Shown: positions 16,456 through 26,571 of the stretch, in pieces
Layout of the letters: every line of letters starts with the position of its first letter
Numbering within the stretch: the first letter of the stretch is position 1
Origin: Caulobacter sp. D5
GTDB lineage: Bacteria > Pseudomonadota > Alphaproteobacteria > Caulobacterales > Caulobacteraceae
Reading direction: 5' to 3'
Assembly (NCBI RefSeq): GCF_003185805.1
Contig: NZ_QHJY01000011.1
Span: forward strand, 1-33,594
Length of the DNA: 33,594 bases
Program-made: the position numbers and the translations under genes
The notes under the pieces: generated by a model
What the model was told of the DNA's origin: nothing
The model's database searches: none
What the model saw: only the letters and a program-made list of their open reading frames with translations

Positions 16456-19158
16456 ATGAACGCCCCGGTTTCTCCGCCCACTCAGACCTTCGACGCCACC
16501 GGCGCCACGCCGGTGATGCAGCAGTTCTTCGACATGAAGACCCGGCAGCCCGACGCGCTGCTGTTCTTCCGGATGGGCGATTTCTACGAGCTGTTTTTCG
16601 ACGACGCGATCCGCGCGGCGGCGGCCCTGGGCATCTCGCAGACCTTCCGGGGCAACCACAACGGCCAGCCGATCCCGATGGCCGGCGTGCCGCACCACGC
16701 GGCCGAGGCCTATGTGTCCAAGCTGATCCGCATGGGCTTCAAGGTCGCCGTCTGCGAGCAGATGGAAGACCCGGCCGAGGCCAAGAAGCGTGGCTCCAAG
16801 TCGGTGGTCCGGCGCGACATCGTCCGAGTGGTCACGCCGGGCACCCTGACCGAGGACGGGCTGCTGGACGCCCGGGGGGCCAACCGCCTGGCGGCCGTGG
16901 CCATCCGCGCCGGCCAGGCCGCCGTGGCGTCCGTCGAGCTCTCGACCGGCGAGGTCGAGTGCTTCTCGACCGGCAAGGACGGGGTCGGCCCGCTGCTGGC
17001 GGCCCTGTCGCCGTCCGAGACCCTGGTCGCCGACCGCCTGCTGTCCGACGACCACCTGGCCCAGACCCTGAAGATCTGCGGCGGCCTGATCCAGCCCCTG
17101 CCCTCGGCGCTGTCGGAGCCTCAGGCCTCGGAGACCCGGGTCAAGCGCCTCTATGGCGTCGACACCCTGGACGGCTTCGGCGGCCTGTCGCCGGCCGAGG
17201 TGGGGGCTCTGGGCCTGATCGCCGCCCACCTGGAGATGACCCAGGCCGGCAAGCTGCCGGCCCTGCGCGCCCCGCGCCGCGCGGCCGAGGCCGACGTCAT
17301 GTCGATCGACCCGGCCACCCGCTCCAGCCTGGAGATCGACCGCACCCAGGGCGGCGACCGCAACGGCTCGCTGCTGGCGGTGGTCGACCGCACGGTCAGC
17401 GCCGGCGGCGCGCGCATGCTGGCCGCGCGCCTGGCCCGGCCTCTGCTCGATCCGGCCGCCATCGACCAGCGCCTGGACGCCGTCGAATGGTTCGCCGATC
17501 ACCGTAGCCTTCGTGAGCGCCTGCGCGAGCAGCTGAAGGGCGCGGGCGACATGGCCCGGGGCCTGGCCCGCCTGGCGCTGGGGCGCGGTGGTCCGCGCGA
17601 CCTGGCCTGCCTGCGCGACGGCCTGAAGACCGGCGAGAAGCTGGCCGGCATGGTCGGCGGCTCGGGCGACCCGCTGTCGCCGCCGCCGGTCGAGCTGGAG
17701 GGCGCGCTCTCGGCCCTGACGCCGTCTCTGCACCAGGGGATTTCGCAGCTCCTGAGCACCCTCGAAGCCGGTCTTGGCCCCGACCTGCCGGCCCTCGCGC
17801 GCGACGGCGGCTTCGTGGCCCCCGGCGTGCGTCCCGAACTCGACCAGGCCCGGTCCCTGCGCGACGACAGCCGCCGGGTGGTGGCCGCGCTGGAGCAGCG
17901 GCTGATCCAGGAGTCGGGCGTCCCGCTGAAGATCCGCCACAACGGCGTGCTCGGCTATTTCGTCGAGGCCACGGCCGGCAAGGCCGACCCGCTGTTCCAG
18001 CCGCCGCTGAACGCCACCTTCATCCACCGCCAGACGCTCGCCAACCAGGTGCGCTTCACCACGGTGGAGCTGGCCGATCTCGACGCCCGCATCGCCCAGG
18101 CCGCCGAGCGGGCCCTGGCCATGGAAGTGGCCGCCTTCGAGGACTGGCGCGCCGAGGCCGCCGCCCTGGCCGCGCCGATCCAGGCCGCCGCCGAGGCCCT
18201 GGCCCGCCTCGACGTCGCCGCCGCCCTGGCCGAATGGGCCGAGGACGCCGGGGCCGTGCGCCCGGTGGTCGACAAGTCGCTGGCCTTCGAGGCCAAGGCC
18301 GCCCGCCACCCGGTGGTCGAGGCCGCCGTGCGCCGTGCCGGCGACCCCTACACCCCCAACGACTGCCGGCTGGACGCCGCCGGCGAGGTCGCTGCGCGTC
18401 TTTCCATCGTCACCGGTCCGAACATGGCTGGTAAGTCGACCTTCCTGCGCCAGAACGCCCTGCTGGCGATCCTCGCCCAGTCGGGCTGCTACGTGCCGGC
18501 CAAGAGCTTCCGGCTCGGCGTGGTCGATCGGCTGTTCAGCCGCGTCGGCGCGGGCGATGATCTGGCCCGGGGCCGCTCGACCTTCATGATGGAGATGGTC
18601 GAGACGGCCGCCATCCTGACCCAGGCCACGCCGCGCAGCCTCGTCATCCTCGACGAGATCGGCCGGGGCACCGCCACCTATGACGGCCTGGCCATCGCCT
18701 GGGCCTGCGCGGAGTCGCTGCACGACACCAACCGCTGCCGCGCCCTGTTCGCCACGCACTATCACGAGCTGGCGACGCTGGAGGAGCGGATGGCGTACGT
18801 CTCCAACCTCAGCCTGCGGGCCAAGGAATGGAACGGCGACCTCGTCTTCCTGCACGAGGCCGCCGACGGTCCGGCCGACCGCTCCTACGGCGTGCAGGTG
18901 GCCAAGCTGGCCGGCGTGCCGCCGCAGGTGGTCGCCCGCGCCAAGGAGGTGCTCGACCGCCTGGAGAGCAAGACCGAATCACCGGCCAAGTTCGACGACC
19001 TGCCGCTGTTCGCGGCCTCGGCCCCGGTCATGGCGGCGCCTGCGGTTTCGGCGCCCAGTGTCGTCGATGCGGCCCTCAAGGACCTGGATGTCGACGGCAT
19101 GAGCCCGCGCGAGGCCCTGGAGGCGCTTTATCGTCTTAAGGGTCTGCTCAAGGCTTGA
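16456..19158 (+). CDS. mutS: DNA mismatch repair protein MutS
   Basis: A 900-residue mismatch sensor. Domain I carries the mismatch-wedging Phe-x-Glu in FFRMGDFYELFFDDA. The connector, lever and clamp domains follow (RNGSLLAVVDRTVSAGGARMLA; IRHNGVLGYFVEAT). The ATPase has Walker A GPNMAGKST (about 654-662), Walker B SLVILDEIGRGTATYDG (about 726-742) and the ARSTFMMEM-type signature. The C-terminal SPREALEALYRLKGLLKA is the usual MutS tail. The start ATG at 16456 (MNAPVSPPTQTF) is chosen because the open frame upstream lies in the low-GC accessory segment; only GGCGGG precedes it. mutL is not in the window. Confidence 0.97.
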   Translation: MNAPVSPPTQTFDATGATPVMQQFFDMKTRQPDALLFFRMGDFYELFFDDAIRAAAALGISQTFRGNHNGQPIPMAGVPHHAAEAYVSKLIRMGFKVAVCEQMEDPAEAKKRGSKSVVRRDIVRVVTPGTLTEDGLLDARGANRLAAVAIRAGQAAVASVELSTGEVECFSTGKDGVGPLLAALSPSETLVADRLLSDDHLAQTLKICGGLIQPLPSALSEPQASETRVKRLYGVDTLDGFGGLSPAEVGALGLIAAHLEMTQAGKLPALRAPRRAAEADVMSIDPATRSSLEIDRTQGGDRNGSLLAVVDRTVSAGGARMLAARLARPLLDPAAIDQRLDAVEWFADHRSLRERLREQLKGAGDMARGLARLALGRGGPRDLACLRDGLKTGEKLAGMVGGSGDPLSPPPVELEGALSALTPSLHQGISQLLSTLEAGLGPDLPALARDGGFVAPGVRPELDQARSLRDDSRRVVAALEQRLIQESGVPLKIRHNGVLGYFVEATAGKADPLFQPPLNATFIHRQTLANQVRFTTVELADLDARIAQAAERALAMEVAAFEDWRAEAAALAAPIQAAAEALARLDVAAALAEWAEDAGAVRPVVDKSLAFEAKAARHPVVEAAVRRAGDPYTPNDCRLDAAGEVAARLSIVTGPNMAGKSTFLRQNALLAILAQSGCYVPAKSFRLGVVDRLFSRVGAGDDLARGRSTFMMEMVETAAILTQATPRSLVILDEIGRGTATYDGLAIAWACAESLHDTNRCRALFATHYHELATLEERMAYVSNLSLRAKEWNGDLVFLHEAADGPADRSYGVQVAKLAGVPPQVVARAKEVLDRLESKTESPAKFDDLPLFAASAPVMAAPAVSAPSVVDAALKDLDVDGMSPREALEALYRLKGLLKA

Positions 19159-19174
19159 GATCAATCATAGGAGC

Positions 19175-19231
19175 ATGGCGGCGGCCGCTCACGGCGGCTG
19201 CTTTGGCCGTCTCGTTGGGGTAACCATATAA
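19175..19231 (+). CDS. possible 18-codon leader ORF before glnD
   Basis: ATG at 19175 with GGAG two bases upstream encodes MAAAAHGGCFGRLVGVTI and stops with TAA five bases before the glnD ATG, in a different frame. The spacing would allow translational coupling. Evidence is only the ribosome site and position; it may be chance. Confidence 0.2.
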   Translation: MAAAAHGGCFGRLVGVTI

Positions 19232-19236
19232 CCGCC

Positions 19237-22059
19237 ATGCCCCGTCGCCTTCGCCCAACGCCCCTGGAACATGTCGTCGACGGCCACGCCCTGCGCGCCC
19301 GCCTGTCGGCCGCCGCGCTGGACGCCATCGGCGACGAGGCCGCCCAGCGCGCCCGGGCCATTGAGATCCTCAAGCAGGCCCTGTTCCGCGGCCGGATGAT
19401 CGCCAAGGAACGGCTGGAGAACGGCGCCAGCGGCGTCGAGACCGCGCGCCTGCTCAGCGGCGTCACCGACGAGGTGATCACCGCCCTCTACGACTTCACG
19501 ACGGTGCACGTCTTCCGGGCCCGCAACCCCACCGAAGGCGAGCGCCTGGCGCTGCTGGCCGTGGGCGGCTACGGCCGCGCCACCCTGGCGCCGTTCAGCG
19601 ACATCGATCTGCTGTTCCTGCGGCCCTACAAGCAGACGCCGCACGTCGAGAGCGTGATCGAGTACATGCTCTATGCGCTGTGGGACCTGGGCTTCAAGGT
19701 CGGCCACGCCTCGCGCACCATCGAGGAATGCGTCCGCCTGTCCAAGGAGGACTTCACGATCCGCACCTCGATCCTCGAGGCGCGGCGGCTGACCGGCGAC
19801 GAGCGCCTGGCGGCCGACCTCAAGAGGCGCTTCCGCGACGAGGTCATGAAGGGCACCGGCCAGCAGTTCGTGGCCGCCAAGCTCAAGGAGCGCGACGACC
19901 GCCAGGCCCGCGCCGGCGCCAGCCGCTACATGGTCGAGCCCAACGTCAAGGAAGGGAAGGGCGGTCTTCGCGACCTGCACACCCTGGTGTGGATCGCCGA
20001 GTACCTGCATCCGGTCGACAAGCCCGAGGACGTCTTCAAGCTGGAGCTGTTCTCCAGCCGCGAGACCAAGGCCTTCATCCGGGCCTTCGATTTCCTGCAT
20101 GCGGTGCGCGCCCACCTGCACTTCACGACCGGCCGGCCCGAAGAGCGGCTGACCTTCGACCTGCAGCCCGAGATCGCCCGCCGCATGGGCTATGGCGACC
20201 GGGGCGACGCCCCGGCGGTCGAGCGCTTCATGCGCCGCTACTTCCTGATCGCCAAGGAGGTCGGGGCCCTGACCCGCGCCTTCTCGGCGAAGCTCGAGGC
20301 CGAGCACTTCAAGAACGAGCCCAAGGGCATCTCGCGCTTCCTCCCGGGCGGCAAGCCCAAGCGCAAGGCCCTGGACGCGCCGGGCTTCTACGAGGACGGC
20401 GGCCGGCTGAACATCGAGGGGCCGGAGGTCTTCGAGCGCGATCCGGTCAACCTGATCCGCCTGTTCAAGATCGCCGACGAGCGCGACCTCGACCTGCATC
20501 CCGACGCCTTCACGGCGGTGACCCGCAACCTTGGCCTCATCACCTCGAAGGTGCGTCGCGATCCGCACGCCACCCAGGCCTTCCTCGACCTTCTGGCGCG
20601 GGGCAAGCGCAGCTATCGCACCCTGACCCTGATGAACGACGCCGGCGTGCTGGGCCGCTTCATCCCCGAGTTCGGCCGGGTCGTCGCCCAGATGCAGTTC
20701 AACATGTACCACTCGTACACGGTGGACGAGCACACCCTGCGGGCCGTGGGCCTGATCGGCGACATGGCCGCCGGGCGGCTGTCGGAAGACCACCCGCTGG
20801 CGGTGTCGATCATGCCGCTGATCGAGGACCGCGAGGCCCTGTTCCTGGCCATGCTGCTGCACGACACCGGCAAGGGCGGCGTGGGCGGCCAGGAGAAGGC
20901 CGGGGCCCGATCGGCCCGCAGCGCCTGCGAGCGCCTGGGCGTCGAGCGCTCCAAGGTCGAGCTGGTCGCCTGGCTGGTCGAGAACCACCTCGTGATGAGC
21001 GACTTCGCCCAGAAGCGCGACGTGTCGGATCCCGGCACGGTCGCCGCCTTCGCCCGCATCGTCGAGAACCCCGAGCGCCTGCGCCTGCTGCTGGTCATCA
21101 CCGTCGCCGACATCCGGGCCGTTGGTCCGGGGGTGTGGAACGGCTGGAAGGGCCAGTTGCTGCGCGAGCTCTACAACGCCACCGAGGCAGTGTTCCGCGG
21201 TGGTCGCGGCAGCGACGCGGCCATCCACGTCCAGCGTCACCAGGAAGCCGCCGCCGCCGGGGCGCGCGAGACCCTGGTCGCCGCCGATCCGGCCGCCAAG
21301 GGCTGGGCCGCGGCCATGGAGGACGCCTATTTCGGCGCCTTCGGCTCGCAGGATCTGCTCGACCACGCGGCGCTCGCCCGCCGCGCCGCCATCCAGGGCG
21401 GCGCCGCCGCCGAGGGGCGGGTGGCCTCGGGCTCCAACGCCGCCGAGGTCGTCGTCGCCGCCAAGGACCGTCGCGGCCTGTTCGCCGACCTCGCCCTGGC
21501 CATCTCGTCCCTGGGCGGCAACGTCGTCGGGGCGCGGGTCTTCACCTCCCGCCAGGGCCAGGCGCTGGACGTGTTCTACGTGCAGGACGTCACCGGCGCG
21601 CCGCTCGGCTGCGAGAACCCGCGCGCCCTGCGCCGCCTGGCCGACGCCCTGGAAGCCGCCGGCCGCGGCGAGGGCGTTAGCGTCGAGAGCCGGCGCGGCG
21701 CGGAACTGGCCCGCACCGCGGCCTTCGCCATCGCCCCGACCGTGGTGGTCGACAACGAGGCCTCCAACGAGGCCACCGTCGTCGAGGCCTCGGGCCGCGA
21801 CCGGCCTGGTCTGCTGCAGGCCCTGGCCCGCACCCTGGCCGACAACGGCCTGTCCATCCAGTCGGCCCACATCGACGGCTATGGCGAGCGGGCGGTCGAC
21901 GCCTTCTACGTCCAGACCGCCGAGGGCGGGAAGCTGGGCGACAGCCGCAAGATCTCGACCCTCAAGGCCGACCTGCTGGCGGCCCTGGAGCAGAACGAAG
22001 CCGGCGCGCCCAGCACCCGTCCGGGCCTGAAGCGGGCCCGGGCCAGCGTGGCGCGGTAG
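19237..22059 (+). CDS. glnD: bifunctional PII uridylyltransferase/uridylyl-removing enzyme
   Basis: A 940-residue nitrogen sensor that uridylylates PII proteins when glutamine is low and removes UMP when it is high. The nucleotidyltransferase site reads LLAVGGYGRATLAPFSDIDLLFL (about 105-128). The HD phosphohydrolase domain (about 490-600) has DEHTL and AMLLHDTGKGGVGG. Two C-terminal ACT domains sense glutamine: VVVAAKDRRGLFADLALAISSLGGNVVGAR and VEASGRDRPGLLQALARTLADNGLSIQSAHI. The ATG at 19237 lies 78 bases after mutS on the same strand, so co-transcription is possible. Its TAG stop overlaps the first base of a long inverted repeat. Confidence 0.97.
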   Translation: MPRRLRPTPLEHVVDGHALRARLSAAALDAIGDEAAQRARAIEILKQALFRGRMIAKERLENGASGVETARLLSGVTDEVITALYDFTTVHVFRARNPTEGERLALLAVGGYGRATLAPFSDIDLLFLRPYKQTPHVESVIEYMLYALWDLGFKVGHASRTIEECVRLSKEDFTIRTSILEARRLTGDERLAADLKRRFRDEVMKGTGQQFVAAKLKERDDRQARAGASRYMVEPNVKEGKGGLRDLHTLVWIAEYLHPVDKPEDVFKLELFSSRETKAFIRAFDFLHAVRAHLHFTTGRPEERLTFDLQPEIARRMGYGDRGDAPAVERFMRRYFLIAKEVGALTRAFSAKLEAEHFKNEPKGISRFLPGGKPKRKALDAPGFYEDGGRLNIEGPEVFERDPVNLIRLFKIADERDLDLHPDAFTAVTRNLGLITSKVRRDPHATQAFLDLLARGKRSYRTLTLMNDAGVLGRFIPEFGRVVAQMQFNMYHSYTVDEHTLRAVGLIGDMAAGRLSEDHPLAVSIMPLIEDREALFLAMLLHDTGKGGVGGQEKAGARSARSACERLGVERSKVELVAWLVENHLVMSDFAQKRDVSDPGTVAAFARIVENPERLRLLLVITVADIRAVGPGVWNGWKGQLLRELYNATEAVFRGGRGSDAAIHVQRHQEAAAAGARETLVAADPAAKGWAAAMEDAYFGAFGSQDLLDHAALARRAAIQGGAAAEGRVASGSNAAEVVVAAKDRRGLFADLALAISSLGGNVVGARVFTSRQGQALDVFYVQDVTGAPLGCENPRALRRLADALEAAGRGEGVSVESRRGAELARTAAFAIAPTVVVDNEASNEATVVEASGRDRPGLLQALARTLADNGLSIQSAHIDGYGERAVDAFYVQTAEGGKLGDSRKISTLKADLLAALEQNEAGAPSTRPGLKRARASVAR

Positions 22060-22168
22060 ACCCCCTCAGTCGCTCCGCGACAGCTCCCCCAGAGGGGGAG
22101 CATCTTGACGCCGCGCCGACCAGATCCTCCCCCTCTGGGGGAGGTGGCCCGGAGGGCCGGAGGGGGTC
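22059..22168. repeat. REP-like hairpin doublet C
   Basis: A 110-base element bounded by perfect inverted ends GACCCCCTC (22059-22067) and GAGGGGGTC (22160-22168). Inside are two facing units with hairpins GTCGCTCCGCGAC, CTCCCCCAGAGGGGGAG, CTCCCCCTCTGGGGGAG and GGCCCGGAGGGCC. The left end overlaps the glnD stop codon. It may end the glnD transcript. The remaining 83 bases to murJ show nothing. Confidence 0.75.
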
Positions 22169-22251
22169 TTCCGGTGCAGTTCCGGTGAAACCTCGATGCA
22201 GCCTCCGCGCCGTAGCTTGACGCCTGTTCTCCGAGCGCCCAGAAGCCGGAC

Positions 22252-23889
22252 GTGACCGACACTCCCGCCGCCGCGCCCGAACCGACGCCCGCTCCCGCCG
22301 CCAAGAAGGGCGGAGGACTGTTCAAGTCGTCGGCGATCTATTCCGGCCTGACCCTGGTCAGCCGGTTTATGGGCTTCGCGCGGGACCTGGCCGTGTCGTA
22401 CCGGATGGGCGCCAGCGCCACCCCGGCGGCCGACGCCTACAACGCCGCCCTGGCCTTCCCGAACCTGTTCCGCCGGTTCTTCGCCGAGGGCGCCTTCGCG
22501 GCGGCCTTCGTGCCGGCCTACGCCAAGTCGCTGCAGCGCGACGGCGAGGAGAAGGCCGACATCCTGGCGGCCGACGCCATGGCCACGCTTGCGGCCTCGA
22601 CCATCATCATCACCGTCATCTGCCAGCTGGCCATGCCGTGGCTGATGATGCTGATCAGCCCGGGCTTCGGCTGGGGCACCGAGAAGTACAAGCTGGCGGT
22701 GCTGCTGACCCAGATCACCATGCCCTACCTGCCGTGCATGGCGATCGTGGCCCACCTGTCGGGGGTGCTGAACGCCCGCGACCGCTTCATCCTGTCGGCC
22801 GGCGCGCCGATCCTGCTGAACATCTTCACCCTGGCCTTCATCCTGCCCCAGACCACTGCGGTCTCGGCGGCGACCTGGGGCTCGGTCGGCGTGGTGGTGG
22901 CGGGCGTCGCCCAGGCCGCCCTGCTGACCTGGGGCGTCAACAAGTCGGGAGCCAAGGTTCATTGGCGGCTGCCGCGCCTGACGCCGGAAGTGCGCGAGCT
23001 GATCGGCAAGGCCATCCCCGGCGCCCTGGCGGCCAGCGCCACCCAGGTCAACATCTTCATCTCCGGGGCCCTGGCCAGCCACGTTCCCGGCGGCCGCACC
23101 TGGCTGGCCACCGCCGACCGCCTCTACCAGCTGCCGCTGGGCCTGGTGGGCGTGGCTATCGGCGTCGCCCTGCTGCCGCGCCTGTCGCGCGCCGTGCACT
23201 CGGGCGACCGCGAGGACGCCCAGGGCGCCATGGACCAGGCGGTGGCCCTGGCCATGGCCCTGACCCTGCCGGCCGCCGCCGCCCTGGCGGCCATGCCCGG
23301 CTTCCTGTCGGACGGCCTCTACACCCGCGGCGAGTTCACCGCCTTCGACGCCAGCCAGACGGCCGCGGCGCTGTTCTTCTACGGCCTGGGCACGCCGGCC
23401 TTCGTGCTGCAGCAGCTCTATTCGCGGGCCTTCTTCGCTCGCGGCGACACCAAGAGCCCGATGCGCTTCGCCCTGATCTCGGTGGCCGTCAACATCGGCC
23501 TGGGCCTGCTGCTGTTCCAGCTGATGGGGGTGAAGGGCATCGCCGCCGCCACCGCCGTGGCCTCGTGGCTCAATGTCGGCCAGATGGCCTTCGGCCTGTG
23601 GCGCAAGAAGGACTATGGCCCCTCGCTCGACACCTGGTCGCGCCTGGCGCGGATCCTGGCCGCCAGCCTGGGCATGGCCCTGCTGCTGGCCGCCGCCTCG
23701 CACTGGCGCCACCTGATCGAGGCCCCGCTGCGCGGCATCGGCCTGACCGGCCACGCCATCGGCGCCAAGGAGTTCGCCCTGGCCCTGACGTGCCTGGCCG
23801 GCGCTGCGGTCTATCCGCCGCTGCTGTTCCTGTTCGGCGGGGTCAAGCCCAGCGAGCTGAAGGCCGTCCTGCGGCGGGGCAAGGCTTGA
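22252..23889 (+). CDS. murJ: lipid II flippase MurJ (MviN)
   Basis: A 545-residue polytopic inner-membrane protein of the MATE-like MOP superfamily that moves lipid II to the periplasmic face for peptidoglycan synthesis. The N-terminal region has the family signatures SGLTLVSRFMGFARDLAVS and ADAYNAALAFPNLFRRFFAEGAFAAAFVPAYA, including the conserved Arg residues. About 13-14 hydrophobic segments follow (for example MATLAASTIIITVICQLAMPWLMMLI). It begins with GTG at 22252 and a Pro/Ala-rich cytoplasmic tail of about 25 residues; the ribosome site is weak (AGAAG). Same strand as glnD but separated from it by the doublet C repeat. Confidence 0.95.
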   Translation: MTDTPAAAPEPTPAPAAKKGGGLFKSSAIYSGLTLVSRFMGFARDLAVSYRMGASATPAADAYNAALAFPNLFRRFFAEGAFAAAFVPAYAKSLQRDGEEKADILAADAMATLAASTIIITVICQLAMPWLMMLISPGFGWGTEKYKLAVLLTQITMPYLPCMAIVAHLSGVLNARDRFILSAGAPILLNIFTLAFILPQTTAVSAATWGSVGVVVAGVAQAALLTWGVNKSGAKVHWRLPRLTPEVRELIGKAIPGALAASATQVNIFISGALASHVPGGRTWLATADRLYQLPLGLVGVAIGVALLPRLSRAVHSGDREDAQGAMDQAVALAMALTLPAAAALAAMPGFLSDGLYTRGEFTAFDASQTAAALFFYGLGTPAFVLQQLYSRAFFARGDTKSPMRFALISVAVNIGLGLLLFQLMGVKGIAAATAVASWLNVGQMAFGLWRKKDYGPSLDTWSRLARILAASLGMALLLAAASHWRHLIEAPLRGIGLTGHAIGAKEFALALTCLAGAAVYPPLLFLFGGVKPSELKAVLRRGKA

Positions 23890-23920
23890 TCCGAGGCCTC
23901 AGGCCCGGTAACGAGCAGGC

Positions 23921-23968
23921 ATGGCTTTCAACGGTTCCCGCGCGCGCCGATGGCGCAACTGGCTCTGA
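23921..23968 (+). CDS. possible trpS leader peptide with two Trp codons
   Basis: ATG at 23921 opens a 15-codon frame encoding MAFNGSRARRWRNWL, ended by TGA, 81 bases before trpS. Trp codons are at 23951-23953 and 23960-23962. GAGCAGG lies just upstream. A perfect hairpin GCGCC-GAT-GGCGC (23944-23956) covers the first Trp codon, and its right arm could instead pair with GCGCC at 23999-24003. This layout suggests ribosome-mediated attenuation or coupling of trpS to Trp-tRNA charging. No T-rich terminator is visible, so the mechanism is unproven. Confidence 0.4.
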   Translation: MAFNGSRARRWRNWL

Positions 23969-24049
23969 ACCCGACCGCCGCGTCTCCGGATGCGGCCCGC
24001 GCCTTCGCGCGTCCCGCCATGCCCGTTTCCGACATCCAAGGCTGAAGCC

Positions 24050-25084
<1,035 letters not shown>

Positions 25085-25087
25085 GTT

Positions 25088-25259
25088 TTCCCCTTCTCCC
25101 ATGGGGAGAAGGAGGGGCCCGCGCCAAAGGCGCGGGAGGATGAGGGGGTAAGGCGTCGGCCGGCGTGCCGGCACGATCTTGGGAAAATCGGTGAGGGCGA
25201 AACCCCTCACCCTCCCACCGCTTCGCGGCGGGCCCCTCCCTCTCCCTATGGGAGAGGTT
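25088..25259. repeat. REP-like hairpin doublet D
   Basis: Two facing units between trpS and nfuA. The first (25088-25148) has CCTTCTCCCATGGGGAGAAGG, then GGGCCCGCGCCAAAGGCGCGGGAGGATGAGGGG. The second (25201-25259) has ACCCCTCACCCTCCCACCG, GCTTCGC, GGGCCCCTCCCTCTCCCTATGGGAGAGG. The spacer holds GCCGGCGTGCCGGC. Same architecture as doublets A-C but with diverged hairpin sequences. It ends 36 bases before the nfuA start. Confidence 0.72.
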
Positions 25260-25295
25260 TTCCAGGGCCTTGCCCTTCGGCTCCTCAAGCGCCAC

Positions 25296-25874
25296 ATGTT
25301 CCGCATGTTCATCCAGACCGAAACCACGCCCAATCCCGAGGTCCTGAAGTTCCTGCCCGGCCGCGAGGTTCTGGCGGACGGCGCCCGGGAGTTCCGCACC
25401 CCCGAGGAAGGCGAGGCCTCGCCGCTGGCCGACGCCCTGTTCCGGCTGGGCGACGTGACCCGGGTGTTCTTCGGTCCGGACTTTCTGACGGTGACCAAGG
25501 GCGAGGACGCCCAGTGGCCGCACCTGAAGGCCCCGATCCTGGCGGCCATCATGGACCACTTCACCAGCGGCCGTCCGCTGCTGCTGGACCAGGTCGACAG
25601 CGGCCACGACGACGACGGCGTCTATGACGGGGAGGCGGCCCAGATCGTCTCGGAGATCAAGGAACTGCTCGACACCCGCATCCGTCCGGCCGTGGCCCAG
25701 GACGGCGGCGACATCGTGTTCAGCAAGTTCGAGCCGGCCACGGGCGTGGTCTGGCTGCACATGCGCGGCGCCTGCTCGGGCTGCCCGTCGTCCTCGGCGA
25801 CGCTGAAGTCGGGCGTCGAGAACATGCTCAAGCACTATGTGCCGGAAGTGACCCGGGTCGAGCAGACGCTCTGA
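25296..25874 (+). CDS. nfuA: NfuA/NifU-like Fe-S cluster carrier
   Basis: A 192-residue Fe-S cluster carrier. The N-terminal Nfu_N domain begins MFIQTETTPNPEVLKFLPGREVL and the C-terminal NifU domain carries C160-x-x-C163 in MRGACSGCPSSSATLKSGVENML, which ligates a cluster at a dimer interface. Two starts are possible: ATG 25296 (used) and ATG 25305, whose product MFIQTE is the more usual N-terminus. Neither has a clear ribosome site. The open frame runs further upstream through the REP-like repeat and is not coding there. A GC-rich hairpin (25884-25900) follows the stop without a T run. Confidence 0.94.
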   Translation: MFRMFIQTETTPNPEVLKFLPGREVLADGAREFRTPEEGEASPLADALFRLGDVTRVFFGPDFLTVTKGEDAQWPHLKAPILAAIMDHFTSGRPLLLDQVDSGHDDDGVYDGEAAQIVSEIKELLDTRIRPAVAQDGGDIVFSKFEPATGVVWLHMRGACSGCPSSSATLKSGVENMLKHYVPEVTRVEQTL

Positions 25875-25975
25875 TTTTCGGTCCCGGCGCGCATCGCCGG
25901 CCTTGCCGTGATCCGCTGGGAACACCATACTGTAACTCTATAAGTTGCGATTATGGCTCCCTATAAGGATTGCTG

Positions 25976-26563
25976 ATGTCCAAGCTCGACGCCGCCGCCC
26001 TGGCCCAACTCTTCACGCAGGCGCGCACGCGCAACGGCTGGAAGTCCGACCCCGTGCCCGAGGCGGTGCTGCGTGAGCTGTACGACCTGGTGAAGTTCGG
26101 CCCGACCGCCGCCAACTCGACCCCGGCCCGCTTCGTCTTCGTGACCAGCCCGGAAGCCAAGGAAAAGCTGGCGGCCCTGTCGTCAGGCTCGAACGGCCCG
26201 AAGATCCGCCAGGCCCCGGTCACCGTCATCGTCGGCTACGACCTCGATTTCCCCGAGACCCTCGACAAGCTGTTCCCGCACGCCCCGGGCGCCAAGAACT
26301 GGTTCGGCGACCCCGTGGCCAAGGAGTGGGGCGCGTTCCGCAACAGCTCGCTGCAGGGCGGCTATTTCATCCTCGCGGCCCGGGCGCTCGGCCTGGACGT
26401 CGGGGCGATGTCGGGCTTCGACAACGCCGGCGTGGACGCGGCCTTCTTCGAAGGCACGAACATCAAGAGCAATTTCATCGCCTCGATCGGCTACGGCACC
26501 GACGAGAACCTGTTCCCGCGCAGCCCGCGCCTGGACTTCGAGGAAGCCGCCTCGATCGTCTGA
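25976..26563 (+). CDS. RutE-like nitroreductase / malonic semialdehyde reductase
   Basis: A 195-residue FMN-dependent nitroreductase-fold protein of the RutE/HadB type. The segments [79 protein letters not shown] and [20 protein letters not shown] follow the RutE pattern, and the length is normal (about 196). RutE reduces malonic semialdehyde to 3-hydroxypropionate in pyrimidine breakdown, but no other rut genes are nearby, so the physiological substrate is open. ATG 25976 has AAGGA at 25965-25969. Upstream, CTATAAG occurs twice, 23 bases apart (25938 and 25961); the first may be part of a promoter. Confidence 0.87.
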   Translation: MSKLDAAALAQLFTQARTRNGWKSDPVPEAVLRELYDLVKFGPTAANSTPARFVFVTSPEAKEKLAALSSGSNGPKIRQAPVTVIVGYDLDFPETLDKLFPHAPGAKNWFGDPVAKEWGAFRNSSLQGGYFILAARALGLDVGAMSGFDNAGVDAAFFEGTNIKSNFIASIGYGTDENLFPRSPRLDFEEAASIV

Positions 26564-26571
26564 CATGTCAT

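Noticed and set aside
22217-22223. murJ promoter at TTGACGC
   Set aside because: An exact -35 match, but no acceptable -10 at 10-14 bases and the transcript would start almost at the start codon.
25179-25295. N-terminal extension of NfuA from 25179
   Set aside because: It translates the REP-like repeat (Pro/Gly/Leu-rich) and the Nfu_N domain starts only at MFIQTE.
25884-25900. Intrinsic terminator after nfuA
   Set aside because: A perfect 6-bp GC hairpin is present but no T run follows; not strong enough to list as a terminator.
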